NCBI GenBank assembly: GCA_016801845.1 | Contig: CM028926.1 | Coordinates: 7,538,501 to 7,602,500 of the forward strand | Origin: Polydactylus sextarius | Lineage: Eukaryota; Chordata; Actinopteri; Polynemidae | Reading direction: 5' to 3' | DNA: 64,000 nt | Part shown: piece by piece, positions 22,601 through 37,207 of the stretch | Position numbering within the stretch: the stretch's first letter is position 1 | Layout: the number at the start of each line of letters is the position of its first letter | Notes under the pieces: model-generated | The model's input: the letters and a program-made list of their open reading frames with translations, nothing else | Told to the model about the DNA's origin: nothing | Databases searched by the model: none | Position numbers and translations under genes: made by a program

Positions 22601-25600
22601 GGGTTTAAATTCAGAGCCTTTCAGCTCCTGCTTTGTGCTCTCTTCATGGCTCCGTTGCAGCGTGGTGGAAAACAAACTGTTGATAGGAGAAAACCGCAAG
22701 TATCCAATCGAATTCTCACAGTGTAACTTCCAATATTATTTTGAAACTATCGTATATGAGGCTTCTTGTTTCTTTGTGAGCTTTGTTTTGTTTAACTACT
22801 CTAACAAACAACAGGATGGAATATATTCTTCAGACTGAAATATATTAGTATCACACCGAAGGCTAGTGGAAATACTGGGGTGAGACAAAGTTGAGGGTAA
22901 TTGGGTTGGAGATAGAAGAGAGATTGTTTTTCCTGTAGGCACTGGATATAAAATGAAATGAGGTTTGTTCTCAGAACAGATGCCATCTGTCTCTTTTGTT
23001 GAAGTCATAACTACCTCTTGAAAATGACAGCAGCACAGGTTAAAACTCGGCTTGACAGCAGCTGGGAATGTTCACATATGTTAAAGACAAGAGTATTTTG
23101 GCTACAGTTTAACCTTGAATGTAATAAGATCACATGTGACTCAGTGGTGACATGTTTTAGACTGTTTCACATGCGTATAAATGATACTTACTATTCAATT
23201 ATAATACTTCATGTATGTCACAGATACATAAAACTAATGCACTAATATGGATTTTCTCTTTTGCATTGAAATAAAGTGGAGTTTAAAGACCTTTTGGACA
23301 ACAGACACATTCATCTCTGGCATATCTCTGGCCACTCTCATACCTGTCTGGTACATAGAAATCTACAGCCAGCAGCTGGTTAGCTTAGCATAATGACTGG
23401 AAACATAGTGAAACTGATAACTTTGTTTTGTCCAACATCAACAATATTTGCTGCACCATAAACTTTATCTCTCCACCAGCCAAATAAACGTTCACCTAAA
23501 ATATCCAACTGTTCCTTAAAGTTCGTCCACCGTTTTAACTGCGACCCTGCTGAGTTTCCGAAAACAGATAAAACGATATGTCAGCAGCATCGTATGTACA
23601 GAGAGGTTTTTCCTGCTCTGTACCCTCAAAGTCTTACATAAGTGCTCTGGAGTCTGTATGAAACTTCTGACAGCAGGGAGTGAGAATGTGATACAGATTG
23701 AATCACAGTCTCAAGGTCTAAGAATAAATCGGCCGAATGTGTGAGCCAGTACACCCTGCTCGAAGAGGCAGTTACAGCTCGACTAAAGATGTTTTATGGA
23801 AGTATGAGGTCGAAAGGGTTTGGCACCTGCCTGACAAACTTTGGCTTCCCTGTCTGTATGATCTTATCAGTGTGCTGCACATCATGCAGGCGAAACTAAT
23901 CTTAACTGGAATGTGATTTTTGTCTTGATTTTTATTTGTTCCTTATATCATCACTTTCACAGATAAAATGGCACCCAGTAGCGCGCATACCTCCACCAAG
24001 CCCAAAATGAATATCTTTCTTTTTTTACAGCAAGCTCCATGACGTGATATAATTTTCTGTGAAACTGAGAGAAATTTCTGGAAAATCTTACATTTCTATC
24101 TCACAAATGGAAAATGATCTTTGACCAGATCAGCGTCAAAATGTTTAAAATGTTTAAAAAAGTAGTCCCATTAGTATAAGTATTCATTTATCTTATGTAT
24201 ATGTTATATATACATTAGTTAACTTGGCTTTGCTGTTCAGCTTGATCTCATGTTGAGGCCAGCTGTTCGCTACGTTCTATTATTGGTGGCTCGACGATAG
24301 AGACACATTTGGGTTGAGGACTGCTACTTTTAATTGGTGTTGACAGAGACGGGCAGAGTAGAGGACACCCTGCTCTGTCATTCAGACTCACCGGTCCTGT
24401 AACTGGCTTGTTGACTCTTAAGCAGAGTGTCATTTGTGCTGGGACAGCAGCTATCATTCACCCACACAGACCTGTCACTCCATATAAACATCCTCATTGA
24501 TGTAAGCAAGGGAGACTTTTCCTTGTGACAACAGGCCTGAAAGGGAGGCGGCGCTGCTCCTGTGTGGAGGATGTCACTTTTCCTGACCTGCAACCTTTGA
24601 CATGTGTCCACCATCTGACTGTGACTGGATTGAACTAGGGCAATGTGGGTTTAAAGTGGGTCAGGGCTTTAAACTACCAGGGTGAAATACTTTCTATTGG
24701 CTGTTAATAAAGAAAGAAAGAAAGGCAGAGAGTGATGTGTTTGAGACTTTGAAGTCTTGTCAAATCAGCACATCTCCTCAGGGGCCCAGCATCTGGTTTT
24801 TGGAGTGCTAATTTTTCCAAGTTTATTTCTGAAACTGGGTCTAAAGCTGGTCTTTGGAGACTAACTTATCAGGTCCATCATATTTACAGGAGACAACCAT
24901 ATCGCCTTCGCCTCAAAGATAAGTAGAATGTGGCTTTTGAAGGATAGAGATAATAACCCACAGTGTTTCTATACATTAAGTTCAGCCTTTGAACTCGGTT
25001 ACACAGGTGTTTAGATATGTGATGAAATTCTGCCAGACTGTGCCAAATCTCACAGTCAATAATGAGGGATACATCAATGGCAGCACCTCATAGTTTCCCG
25101 AGGCCCCTCTGACCTCAAGGTAAAAATACATATAGAAGGGTATGAGTCATACTTTTATGACCTGCTCAGCCTTCACAGGTTCATTTTTTTGTCTATTGAC
25201 TAAAAGTCAGAGAGTTGTCGTTTTTGTGTCCAGAGATAACCGAGTAACGGAGCTTGCTAAACCCTGCAGCCACATGGACTCCCCTGGTGGTTCAGGACTC
25301 AAACCTGCCAGAAAATTCTTGGCTGCGATTTTCTCTGCTTTAAATTGTCCACTTCGTCTGAATAAATCAAAACCGGACTGCCAGGTGCCCGCTGTCCTTC
25401 GACCTCATTTGCCATCTGGCCTTAAAGTGTCAAAGATCTTGAAACAAAGACAGGTAACCTGCAAACAAAACCATCTATCATGTTCAATAAAGCCAACCAG
25501 GTCTTTTTTTTTTTTTTTGTCGCAGTGAAGTGGCAGCCATATAGGTTGCAGATCCAGCCAAGAGCTTCTTAGAACTGCAAGCTTTTGTGCTGCCATGACA

Positions 25601-28600
25601 ACACTGTGGGTCCGTGGCCCTCATGAAATATGCAGTGCACAACTGACTTATTGTGTCGAGTCCAACTTAACAAGAAAACCTTTGCAGATATGTTGATAGA
25701 AGTTTGAATCAGCATCATGTGGGCTGATTGCCAATTGACTCTCATGACGGAGGGTCAACAGTACCGCAAACAGATCAGTCTGGAACTTTATACTGCATTT
25801 TTGTCTCTGCCAGGGAAAAAAATGTGGAAGCAGGACGAGCAAACAAGAGCGTAAATCAGACCAGTGGGGCACACAGGGGAAACGGAGGAGAGAACTGGGC
25901 AGAAGAGGGGAAGCGATTTTGACTGGTCCAGATCAGGAAGACATTTTCAGTCCTCCACCCTCTGCACTCATTTTATGATCTGCACATATGAGGATTGAAA
26001 TCAAGGATACGTGTTTCCTAAGAATCCTTTGTGATACTGTTTCATTTTGCATTTTTCTAACAGGTGATTTGAATCACCTCTTTCCAAAGATACTTTTACT
26101 TTTTCCAAATCTAAAATAATGTTCCATGGAATAAGTAACACAACATCATACATTTCCTTCAACATCTGGGGTTACAGCTCCTCAAGGTTCTTTCTTACAT
26201 GTTATTTCTGGAGCAACAATACATAATTAGGAGTTGCAAGGACATCAGCCTTCGAGTTAACAAGTGCTAAATCATGCCACCATTACTTCAGCAGGGACTC
26301 TATTGACTTTGTCATTACGGCAGTGATTTCACTATAGAAGAATGTAGCAAGACATCCTCTATTCCTGAATTCAGGGAACTGGGTGTGTTTCTCTTAATGG
26401 TTTTCACAGCCAAATAATGTGAGATTCTTTTGTTAGCTCTGTAAAGTGGAACTGCATTCAAATAAAAGGAAAAATTAAACTCACTTTTATTGTCACCTTT
26501 CATAAGTTTCATTTCCATGATTTCACAGTATTCTTCTGTTAAAATAAACCAATGTAAAACTGACTGGCTAACATTTCCTGACATGTTATTTTGTTTGTCT
26601 TGCAGACGTTCAATAAGATGAATGATGCAGCAGGTGCAGGTAAGAAATTATTGTGTTTCTTTGTTTCTCCGGCCATCCACCCTAGTTTTTAATGCAGTTT
26701 ACTTTCTCAGAAGTTCACATTATCATTTGAACAAATCAGTTTTGATCTCTGTCTCTTCACCCTCCACCAACAATGAATTCAAGTGGAGAAGAGTCTAAAA
26801 CCTGTTTATCTTTCTGTTCATCTTGAGCCTGTGATGGACTAGTGACTTGTCCAAGGTGTTTATCTTCCTCTCTGCTCAGTGCATGTTGTGACAGCACCTG
26901 CCTACTTTAGAAAAGACTCAGTGGGTAGAGAAGACAAATGAATAAATAACTAGTAAGTAAAGTGGATGTAATAATTGCATTTACAATCAAATTTGCATTT
27001 GCAAAACTGAAAAGTACAGACTAAAGTTTACCGGGAATTAAATTAGATCTCTCTAAGATATTACATATTTTTTCTTCCCTGGGTAACAAAATGTAGAATT
27101 TGAGAAATGCTTTAAGAGGAGGAACCTCCATGTTTAACAGTAGAATTTAGATTCTCTTTCCTCTTGTTACCATTTTCTATTGCATGTCTAGAATCAAGGA
27201 ATTCTTTGCTTTTTTTTGACAGAACTTGATATGTGGATCAGTTTTACTACTTTATCTTTTTGGGAGTCAGTGTGGTACTGTAATTGAAGGAGCGCTGCTA
27301 TGCTGTCTGGCACATTATGAAAATCCCCCTGCAAGTTAATCCCGCACTGTGTCCTGTCTTACACGGGGGTGTCGCTCAGGCCTCAGACAATGTTAATAAG
27401 AATGACGGCCACAGGTGGCTGTGAGCGCCCGCTCCACCGGTGTCTCAAGAATGTCCAAGCAAACGGTCTCTTATTTTAAAGGCCTTTCTATATATTGGTC
27501 ACTTGGCGGTATGCAGTTAAAATTAGGCAGGGTGCCAGATCATTGTTTCTGTTTTGCTGAGGGGAAATACTTGGCCTGGTGTGATGTGGCCCTTGAGGGG
27601 CAGCTGTGGGATTTGGGTAGATGCCATTTTAGGCTCAGGTTGCACTCTCACATGACCTCTGTTGTGTATGATGGTACATGCACAAGTGGACATTATGGTG
27701 TGGAAAAATTCCATGTCACTTTTATGCAGCCGTTAACTAATGTGTGGTCTGCTGCTGTGTATGAGATATGCACTGTGACCGATTGCTGGTCATTACAAAA
27801 ACTCAAATTCTTGGAAACCCGAGTGTGAGACCACCATGAATAACATCAACAAGTTTGTCAACGCAGCTATGAGATTTTCTTCAAATGCATTTATCATTAC
27901 ATTTTTTCCACCACATGATTTTCATAGCAAGCCGTTCAACTCAGCCACATGCTTTTTCTTTCAGGTGGTTATCTTTGGCTTAAACGCACCAAACCAGAGC
28001 CAGTGTCACTGTCAACTTTATTTAACCATCAATTCAATTAAATCAACATATGGTTTCAGTTGGAATCCAATGATAAAAATGACTTTGAGAATGATGTTAT
28101 GAAAAGGACAAAGCTGGCAGAGAGTCAGACACATTAGGTACAGCTGGGGCTGGGGAGACCTCTTTTATGACACGGATACGAGACGGCCAGATGGTTCTCA
28201 GTATCGACCATAACAACACTGTCCACCTCATTAAAATGACATTGTCCAGAGGAAGAAAGCACATTCTTTGGTTCCACATCCAAAATAGCAAAGCAGCAGT
28301 GAAAAGTATTGGTATTATGATGTGCTGCACACACACACTATTTTCATTAACAGCTGCCTGTAAATAAAATGTGCTGGTTAACAACAAAAAGCTATAAAAG
28401 ACATTGGGTGGGGACCAAATACTTTTATAATTTTGTTTGTCCATAAAACCATGAAATATATATTTTATATCTTTCAAATGATCTTTTAAGCCAATTGAAG
28501 TTGTGCATCTGAAAACACATTTACAGTTGTTCAACTATTTTAGTCTCATCTACTCCTAAAGTACAACTTTGTATGATTGTTACTGAATCATTGTCTTGTT

Positions 28601-31600
28601 TAGATCATGTTATTGTTGTATCTTGAATCCCTGAGCGCTCAGTAAAAGTGAGTCGATTGTTTCAAACAAATTAAAGTGCAGTACAACCTGTAGAAGCCAC
28701 TAGTGAGTTCTTTAAAACTCTCATTCTTTTACATTTCACTCATTCCAGGTCCTTAAACAACCTTGATTTGTCTTGGAACAATAGCCTGGTTGTTTGTCTT
28801 ATAGTCAGCACTGATAATAACAACTGCACTGTAGAAATGAGATAGTAAGAAGAGATTTCAAAAATAGTTCAGGGGGAATTCAAAACTTCTTTTTACTTGT
28901 TTTTATTTATTTAAGCAGTGGAAAAAACGCGAGACCTTTTCACCCTCTTGTCTTGTTTTGTTTTTTTTCCTTGAGCAGAAAAGAAAATCCTGCATCCTAA
29001 AAACCACATATGGCTATGCTCAGAGAAGATTTGGTCTGGGGAGGGAGGGGGGAAAAAAACTTAATCCTCCCGCTCAAATGTTTATTTTCTGAAAGCATTA
29101 CTCAACATTTACAGAACATTTTTCAAGTCTTGAGGAGATGATGAGCCAAAAGTGCCTTGATTCCCTCTCACACAGTGTAGTTTGTATGGAAATCTATTCC
29201 CCACGGTGTCGTTGATTGCAGTGTGGAAATTAATGGCTTCCTCTGGTGAGAAGAAGCAGCTATGTTCATCCTCAAACCTCTGCTGCATTAACTGACATTA
29301 ATCACAGAATCATGAATCTGCTGTGAATCTGCAGCAGTGAGAGCTATATATCCATCCAGGTTGCTGTCAGAGATACAGTGCAGATAAGGAGAATGAAGCT
29401 GTCTTTATCTGCCTGGCCTTAAACGTATATTTAGTAGTAAGCAGGCAAAGATTTTGTAATTCACATGTGGATGGTTTTGTGCACAGAAAATATATGTGTT
29501 TAAGAGAAAGAGGGTGGACAACATCAAGAGGCATTTATGCAGAATGATTATTTAACACGCCTAAATAAGTGGTCATGTCCTTTGTTGATGATAAACATCA
29601 CCTTCCCAAAAGCCAGTCTGAAGAGAAATCACATGATTAAAGCTTTACCATGTATTCTGTGGTCCAAAACTGTCAGGCCGAAGCTTCTCTCTCAGCCCCT
29701 GTGGCTCTCTCCAATAGACCGGCTGCATTTACACAGATCCTCTCTCTGAATAAATATGCTAATCTACTTTCAGTGTTGAAATCTCCTGCCACTGATCAGA
29801 AAAAAACAAAGATGAAACCTTGTGAATCCCTAGGAGGCTTTTTTCTATTTGTAGGGAAAGTAATGTAAAGCCCTCTGTCCCTCACACTTGGGTGTGAATT
29901 GACTCAGAGGGAAAATGCTGCTGAAAAAGGAGGAAAAGGAATATTTATAAGAGTGTTTTCTAGATTTTTTTTTCTTCACTTTCACGGTCAGTGTTACATG
30001 TCACATGGTGATCAGTTCTCAATTGCAACCTCGCTGCGTTTATTGATTCTGATTTCAGGGTCGTCTAATCAAGCTGCCGACAGTTTTGGCAGCGAGATAA
30101 GTGTCTTTGGCTGCTGACTCTGAAAGTGAGATGAACTTGATAGTGAGTGTGTGAGGTGTAAAACAAGGTGAATGTGTAAGTCTTGGCCTGTCTTGACAGC
30201 AAGTGCTTCCAAAGAAACAGAAAATGTTATTGGTGATATTTATATGTTTTTGTTTTGGCAACACTACTGCTGATGAGCTGTTATAGCTGAGGTGTTTTTG
30301 GTGCCTTGTACTTGCACTGTGCACATCAGAGGTCAGCTGAATGGTGTAAACACCAGTGTGACATACTTTACCTTCGAATTACCTGTTGATGAAGTGAGAG
30401 CATCTGCAGGTGCAGGATTTCTTTCTATGTTTATCCGCTGTGTGTGTTCCTGCTTAGTGTCTCTGCTTCCAGTAACTCAGGACATGTCACATCTTGAGGA
30501 TAATTCCTGGAAATACCTGCCACCGGCTTGACGTTGGCCTGAAGTTAAGCTCTGCGCTTTAAAAACGATTTATATGTGAAACTTCATTACATCATTTTTT
30601 TTTCCATAATTGTTTCACTTTGTACATGATGATTTTTTTAAGCGCTGTTGACAATTTCACTTTATAAAGTCAGATCCTCATAATTTGGATTCATTTCACT
30701 GTGAATTTACCAGATGTTCACTTGTGACAATATGAAACTGGTCATTCAGAGCATCCATCTCTCTGTGAAGCAACTCCTCTGTTGGCCCCTGTAAGTATAC
30801 ACTGCTATATAAACCAGTCCAACCATAGATGAAGCACCAGCGGGTATTATATAACAACGATGACTAATAATGCATTACAACAGGGTTTCTGTTTCTGCTT
30901 TTGACTCCTGCATATTCCTCAGCTGTTCTCAGAGCCCGGGCCTCCATGCAGTCTCACCCTGGGTCACTGCCTGGTGGAAAGGACTGACTCTGACCTCGGA
31001 CAGCTGCACTCTCTCTTCTCTCTCTCTTTCTTTCTTTCTCTGCCCCGTGACTCTCTCGAGGCCTGTGAGGGACTAAAGCACACACATCACAACAACTTGT
31101 CAGTGATATGTAAGAGGAAATAAGAAATAGCCTGCAGTAGTCACCTACATTGCTGAAATGAGAACATGTTGAACCATAAGAAGGAGACTGGCGGGGTGAA
31201 TATTAAAATCAGATGTAGCTTTTAATGTTTTGAGCTCTAAGTGGGATTATTTGCTCTGTTGTTATTCGCTGGATCGTATTGAGTTCTGACTTTACTGCTG
31301 TGTTTATTGGGAAATCTTTTCTGTTGTGACAGAAAGGGTCCAAACTTAGCTAAGTGTCACATAGTTCCCAAGAGGAGGCCATTTGGGTTTTTAAAGGAGC
31401 ACATCATTGTAGAAGAATTGTGCTGTTTTTCCTATTTGTCTAGAATTACGCAAACTTGTGCCTTTTACTCTGATATTTTTCACTTTTCTTATTCTCTGCT
31501 ATGTGCTGTTTGAAAGCACATGGACAAGTGAGTGTGCTTCAATTTCTGAAAGTCTGGTTGTTCAGTAGTACACCCAAATTCCAAACAAATTATCAAAACA

Positions 31601-33572
31601 ATGTAGAAGTCCAGGTACAATTACTGAATATCTCCAAAACCAGGGGAATTGAAATGTTACTTTAACAGCCACCACTCCTCTGAAAAGATAGATTTGACTT
31701 GGCTGCAGAGATTTGCAGTAACATTAATGAGGTCAGGTGTTGATGCTGGGGCAATGGGACCCAATTCACAGTCAATTCAGTTCATAATGAAGGTGATGGA
31801 TGGAGTTGAAGCCAAATTCTTCCACACTAAACTGGAAATGGGCTAGCATGGGTCACCATTAAGTCCACAAACCTGATATGTGAAATATGATTTCATATGT
31901 TGTAATGATTGTTTAGAACTGCTATTCCCATAGTGAGCTGGAAACCTCAAATAAAACTTTTGACATGATATGTTCTTGTTGTTAAAAGTGGAATAAAAGA
32001 CTCATTATAACTACTATTATTTATAACTATTATTTATTTAGGTCAACTTTTTCCTCCTTAAGAGTTTAATGGTGTATTTCTATACAGCAAAGAACTAAAG
32101 CAACTGAACTACTGTTTTTCAGTTTTATGAGAAGTAATGCATCAACAGCTCTGTAAAATTCTGCCTTAAACAATGATTTTAAAAAAAATGACAAGGAATA
32201 AGAGCATTCCTCAAGGGATCAGGAAACAAGTGCAGTGATGGAGCGGAGAGGAAAGTGAGACACCAAAACCCAGGCGTTTTTAACCTGATTGAAAAATAAA
32301 TCTGTCCGTGAATCCATCTTACCTCTTCACTGCGTCAAAGAATATGTGTGGTGCTTTAGATGTGGCTTTGGTATTGAAAAGTAAAAAGCAACGGAGCACA
32401 TTTTTCCACCACTGTGTTTGAATAAGGCCAAGCATTTTCATCTGCTCTTTGACTGTTTCGAGAGAGAGAGAGAGACATCAGGACATTGTGAAACATCTTG
32501 ATTTAAAGGCTGCCTATATCTGCAGGAAAATCCATTTTCATGAGATTGTTGCATTATTTTCGCTCCCCCGTCTTCTCGTTGCCTAACAGGTGCCAGATCG
32601 GTGACATCATGTGCTAAATTTATAAGCGAGTCGTCATTTGTAGATCCAGCTCAGACTATAAAGGGTGCTGCTGGCATGACGAGCACATGAAAAATTCCAC
32701 ACATGGAAAGATGGAAAATGACTTGTGGTTTCCTGAGTGCAGAGGCCAACTCGGCTGTTTGACAGGGAGAGAGAACGGAGAAGGGAAATATAGAAGCCTG
32801 GTAGTATTTCTAGACTTTTCTTTGTATATACAGTAATTTGTCAAGGTAGTGAAAACATTTGGGAAGTTATTTGGTTAACCCATTCTGAAATCTTTGAACG
32901 TTTTTGTTGCAATTTGAACATTTTCATTACAATTATTGCAGCTATCCTACACAGAATAGCATATAATACCATTTAATAATGCCCCCAAGGCCCTTATAAG
33001 GAATGAGCTCATCATGTTGAACAATTCGTATCATGTCTGAGAATAATTTATTGCCAAGAATAATTCACCTGGTCGGCTCTTGTCGTTGTGTGGAGTGTGT
33101 GTGTAGAGATATCTGAAGACAAATTCTTATTACCTGCCAGTTTTATGTTCTTTCGGTGAGAAGAAGCAGATTTATTAGTCTGATTGCCAATTATGTCCAT
33201 GCTGCTAATTAGAGTAGTAGTTCATAGTAGTTCATAAATCCTTTAGGAAACAACTTCCTCAAAACAACCAAAGGTGAGAGAGTTTTCCTGCCTGCATTGA
33301 GGAATTCAGGCCTGGCTTTTGTAAACTAAGTGGAAAGAGACACGGGTAGTCGTTTCAGGATGCAGACCAGTCACAGGAGTGTGTGTGCGTGTGGGTGTGT
33401 GTTTGTGAAGCAACACAAAAGCTAACAGGTTGGTCCAGCACTCAGCTGCCAACTGAAGACGAAGGCAGAAACAAGATTTAGGAAGTAATGAAACAGGAAG
33501 GGCCACACTACTTCAGGGTCCCACACCAGGATGTTAGTGACTAAACAGTCAACAGCCTTGGCCTGTTGTCTC

Positions 33573-33646
<74 letters not shown>

Positions 33647-36600
33647 TGTTTAAAATGAATCCAAACAATAACTCCTTTCTCATCCAAAGCTTTAACAAAT
33701 CTGGTGCTCCACTTCACAGCTCCTCAGTGATCTTGCATACGCATACACACACACGCACACAGCTTCCAAGCCAAGAACATTTCCGCAGAGTCGGTTTAGA
33801 TACAGTAACCACAATGGCTCTGTCACTGGCCTCCCAAATTTCCCACATAAACCACAGAGATTCCAGATGTTGCAGGGAGGCAAAAAGTCTGCGCCTCCAC
33901 TGGGCCTGCAGCCCTCGCCTCCACATCCTCAGGTTGGCTGAGCACATGGCACGGCTCACACCAAACGCCGTGTCTTTCTGCACTGAAGCAAGGCGGTGGG
34001 TAACCATGCTACTGGAGATTTACATAGCTGTGCACTTCCACCTGTACCCAGATAACAAAAAAAAAAAAAAAAAAAAAGAACACCACACAGTTAAAAGAGG
34101 CTCTGTCCTGAGGCAGTGTAGCACTGCAGCTTTCTTGTGGTTTCAGACCTGATTAAACAATTTGGCTCAGTAATCAAAGAGCAATAACAGGCAGAGGCAG
34201 TGCAGACTTCCTGCATCCTCTGTGCTCTCTGGCTCACCGGCTTTTAAAGTTAAGGGCCCAGCAGGACTTGTTTGCGTCTCAGTTTGCAAACAATACCTGC
34301 GCTGTACTTCCAGCTTATCACGGATGATGAGTTGAGCAGAATTGTTGGCAGTGACCAAGGCCATTACAGTGAATCCACACATGCACCATTAATAAAACTG
34401 ATACTTAAATTGTTGATATTTCAAGTGAGAGATGATGATGATGGTGATGATGATGATGATGAAAGTACTATCAAGCATTTTTATTATAAACTGTCTTTTT
34501 TTCTTGTAGTCACAAAATTGTTTTCCTCTGTGCTGCTAACATAACACAGCTTTGTAAACAAGTAGTCTGAGAATTCTCAGTGTGTTCACACAGATGTTGA
34601 TAGTTTGGTTTCTATTAAACGGGAATGTTCTGTATCACTGTTCGTATTCTGAAAATCATGTGCTGCAGCTTGAGACCTTTGGAGACAAGACTGTGATTAT
34701 TTCAAGAAGGACTTTATGCGTAAGACTTTTAGGGAAACTACAAGCCTGAAGTTTAACTTGGAGCAGCTGTCAGTTTCTCTTTTGGTCTTTGTCAAACTCT
34801 TAACTACAGTTTCTGTCTTGGGACAAGACTCATCTCGAAATGTAAACATGGTCTTCCTGTTTGAATTTGTTACATGGAGGCGACTGTCATCCTACAGTAT
34901 ACTGTATCATAAGATGTCATTTATGAAGAGTTATCTGCTCTAATGTATTTATTACTGATTGCTGGGAAGGTGCTTTGTAGCGAAAACTCTCCTAATGTGA
35001 ATTTCACATCAGTGGAAAGGTGATGGAAAATAGTTCTTGGTAAAAAAAAAAAAAAAAAAAAGATATTTAAAACCAGCTTGTAAATGACTTAAAATCAATA
35101 AAACATGAGGTTATTTTACATCTGCCACCTTTGTGAGAAACAGGGAAAGAAACCGAGGGAGTGAGAGAGATTGAGAGAGAAATGTACCTCTGTGATTAAA
35201 TCCTCATTGCTCTAATAGAAACCAGGTGCTGGAAAGTGGTGTAAATGTTTTCCCATGCATTTTTGTGGGCAATGCAGCCTTAACAGATTCAGTCCTGACA
35301 GCATTACATGCTTTGTCATTCAATGAAACAATAGCCACATACGCTTGTCATGCCAGTTTTACATTCCTCAAGCCTCTTTATACAAACGTTGACCCCTGCA
35401 AACACTCACGTTTTTAGAGCAGTTTCCAATTGAAACAAACCTTTGAATTGTTTCTAGTTTTTACACCACTTTGGGTTGTAGTTCAATACTAAATGTCATG
35501 TTATATAAATAGAACTGCTGCAGCTGGAAGATTGGGATAAACATAAAGGTTGACTCATGTGAAAATCTGCAGTTAAGTTTCTGTAATTGATTATCTGTTT
35601 GAAAATGACCCAAGAATATTTGAACACAAGGATAAAAATCAAATTCAGTGTTCAGTACTTTATGTGTATGCGCTAACATTCCCATATAGATAAAACACAT
35701 TGCTAGCGCCGTCATGTGTCAGTTTTTTGTGGTGATTCTTATGTAATAATAAATACAGAACAAAAACAAAGCATTTCAATATTGGTTTAAAGTTTATTTC
35801 CTTGACAACAGTCGAAGCTTTGAGGCATTCAGGTCTGATGTATGATTAAAACCCATTTCCACTCAAGGAAGAAACCATCATGACGTTACGATGCACACTC
35901 TTCTAAGAAAATAGAATTAGTGGCCTTTAATGAATTGGGACCAAAGTCGGCTCCTCCTTCCCCAACCTCATAATCTAAATGCAGATATACACCACATGTG
36001 TGGCTCCTCTGGAAAAATGAACTCAACTTGGGAATATATGGTCAGGAAATTTATAGCACATGCCTGGGACAAGCCCTGAGGGGCCGGGGTGGAGGTGGAG
36101 GGGAGATCTCCCCTCTCCCCACTCCCTGAGCCTTGTTTCCATTAGGCTGGGAAGAGCAAGCTCCCAGACTATTCAAGGGGGCCTGGTGTTAGACCTCTTG
36201 GCCAACAACATGACCCAATCGCGGAGGAGAAATCAGTTTCCTCACATCTGGGATTTTCCCACTGCAGCTATGGGGCAGCATTCCACATCAGTCACCAGAC
36301 CCGGGACACAAGCAGCACACACACAGACACAAACTCTGGAATTTAGCGCGCAAATAAATATGCGTGTTTATCAGTACGTGTTTATGAAAGAGGGGGAGAA
36401 AGGGTGGACTAAAACTAGCGCAGAAAAATGTGCCAATTTTTCAGGGAAAACGGGGGAAACCAGTGTTTTCTAAAACCTGTCTGGCCAAAACAAACAAGAG
36501 GGTGAGTCAGCGAAGGGAAAACATTCTCAAGCTGATTGATGTTTCCTCTCTTTGCATCTGCTATTACTTCCACTGCCAAGGAGCGCTCCAGAGGCTAAGT

Positions 36601-37160
36601 CATCGTCTGGCCACAGTGATCCTCGCTGCGATAATGCTCATCTTTACTGTGCGAGTGCTTTCTTTTTTGGGTGAGAGAGGACGGGCGCAGCGGTGGGCTG
36701 TGTTTACCTCTCTTGAGAGAGGTCAGAACCTCATTGCACCACTTCCTCCATCACTTTTACTCTTGAGGGCCGACAGGGACAGCATTGTCTGTCTGCTCAT
36801 TCCAGCTTTGTCAGTCACTGAGCATGGAGATTGATACCTTGTTTATAAATTTGACCGACTAGTGCTCGCGTTCATTATCCTGTTTTCAGCTCATGTTCAC
36901 AATAAATTACTCAGCAGATTAGGAAGATGATGGACATGATGATGTTCAAGGATTTTTGAAGGTTCTTTGAATTCATATATATAATTTTGTAGGAAACATA
37001 TCATTGATATATCTTGACTTATTTATTTAAGTCTAATTCACACAAATGTTACATTAACTTTCTTTTTTTTTCTCTGTTGGCTTCCTGGTTGACATGACAG
37101 CAAAAAAGGTGCTTGACTCAGCTCTGACCCTTCCTGAAAAGTCCCAAACAGGTTCTCTAG

Positions 37161-37207
<47 letters not shown>

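Noticed and set aside
25142..25528. 128-aa frame ending near a GTAACC donor-like site
   Set aside because: There is no acceptor in phase with the flanking stard13 exons, and the exons at 21478 and 26606 already join correctly without it.
28097..28534. 145-aa minus-strand frame
   Set aside because: The sequence has no recognisable domain and crosses AT-rich intron; no poly(A) or splice signals fit.
33580..34152. 190-aa plus-strand open frame
   Set aside because: It begins in the TG microsatellite (Cys-Val repeats) and continues through non-coding intron into a poly-A run. There is no family signal.
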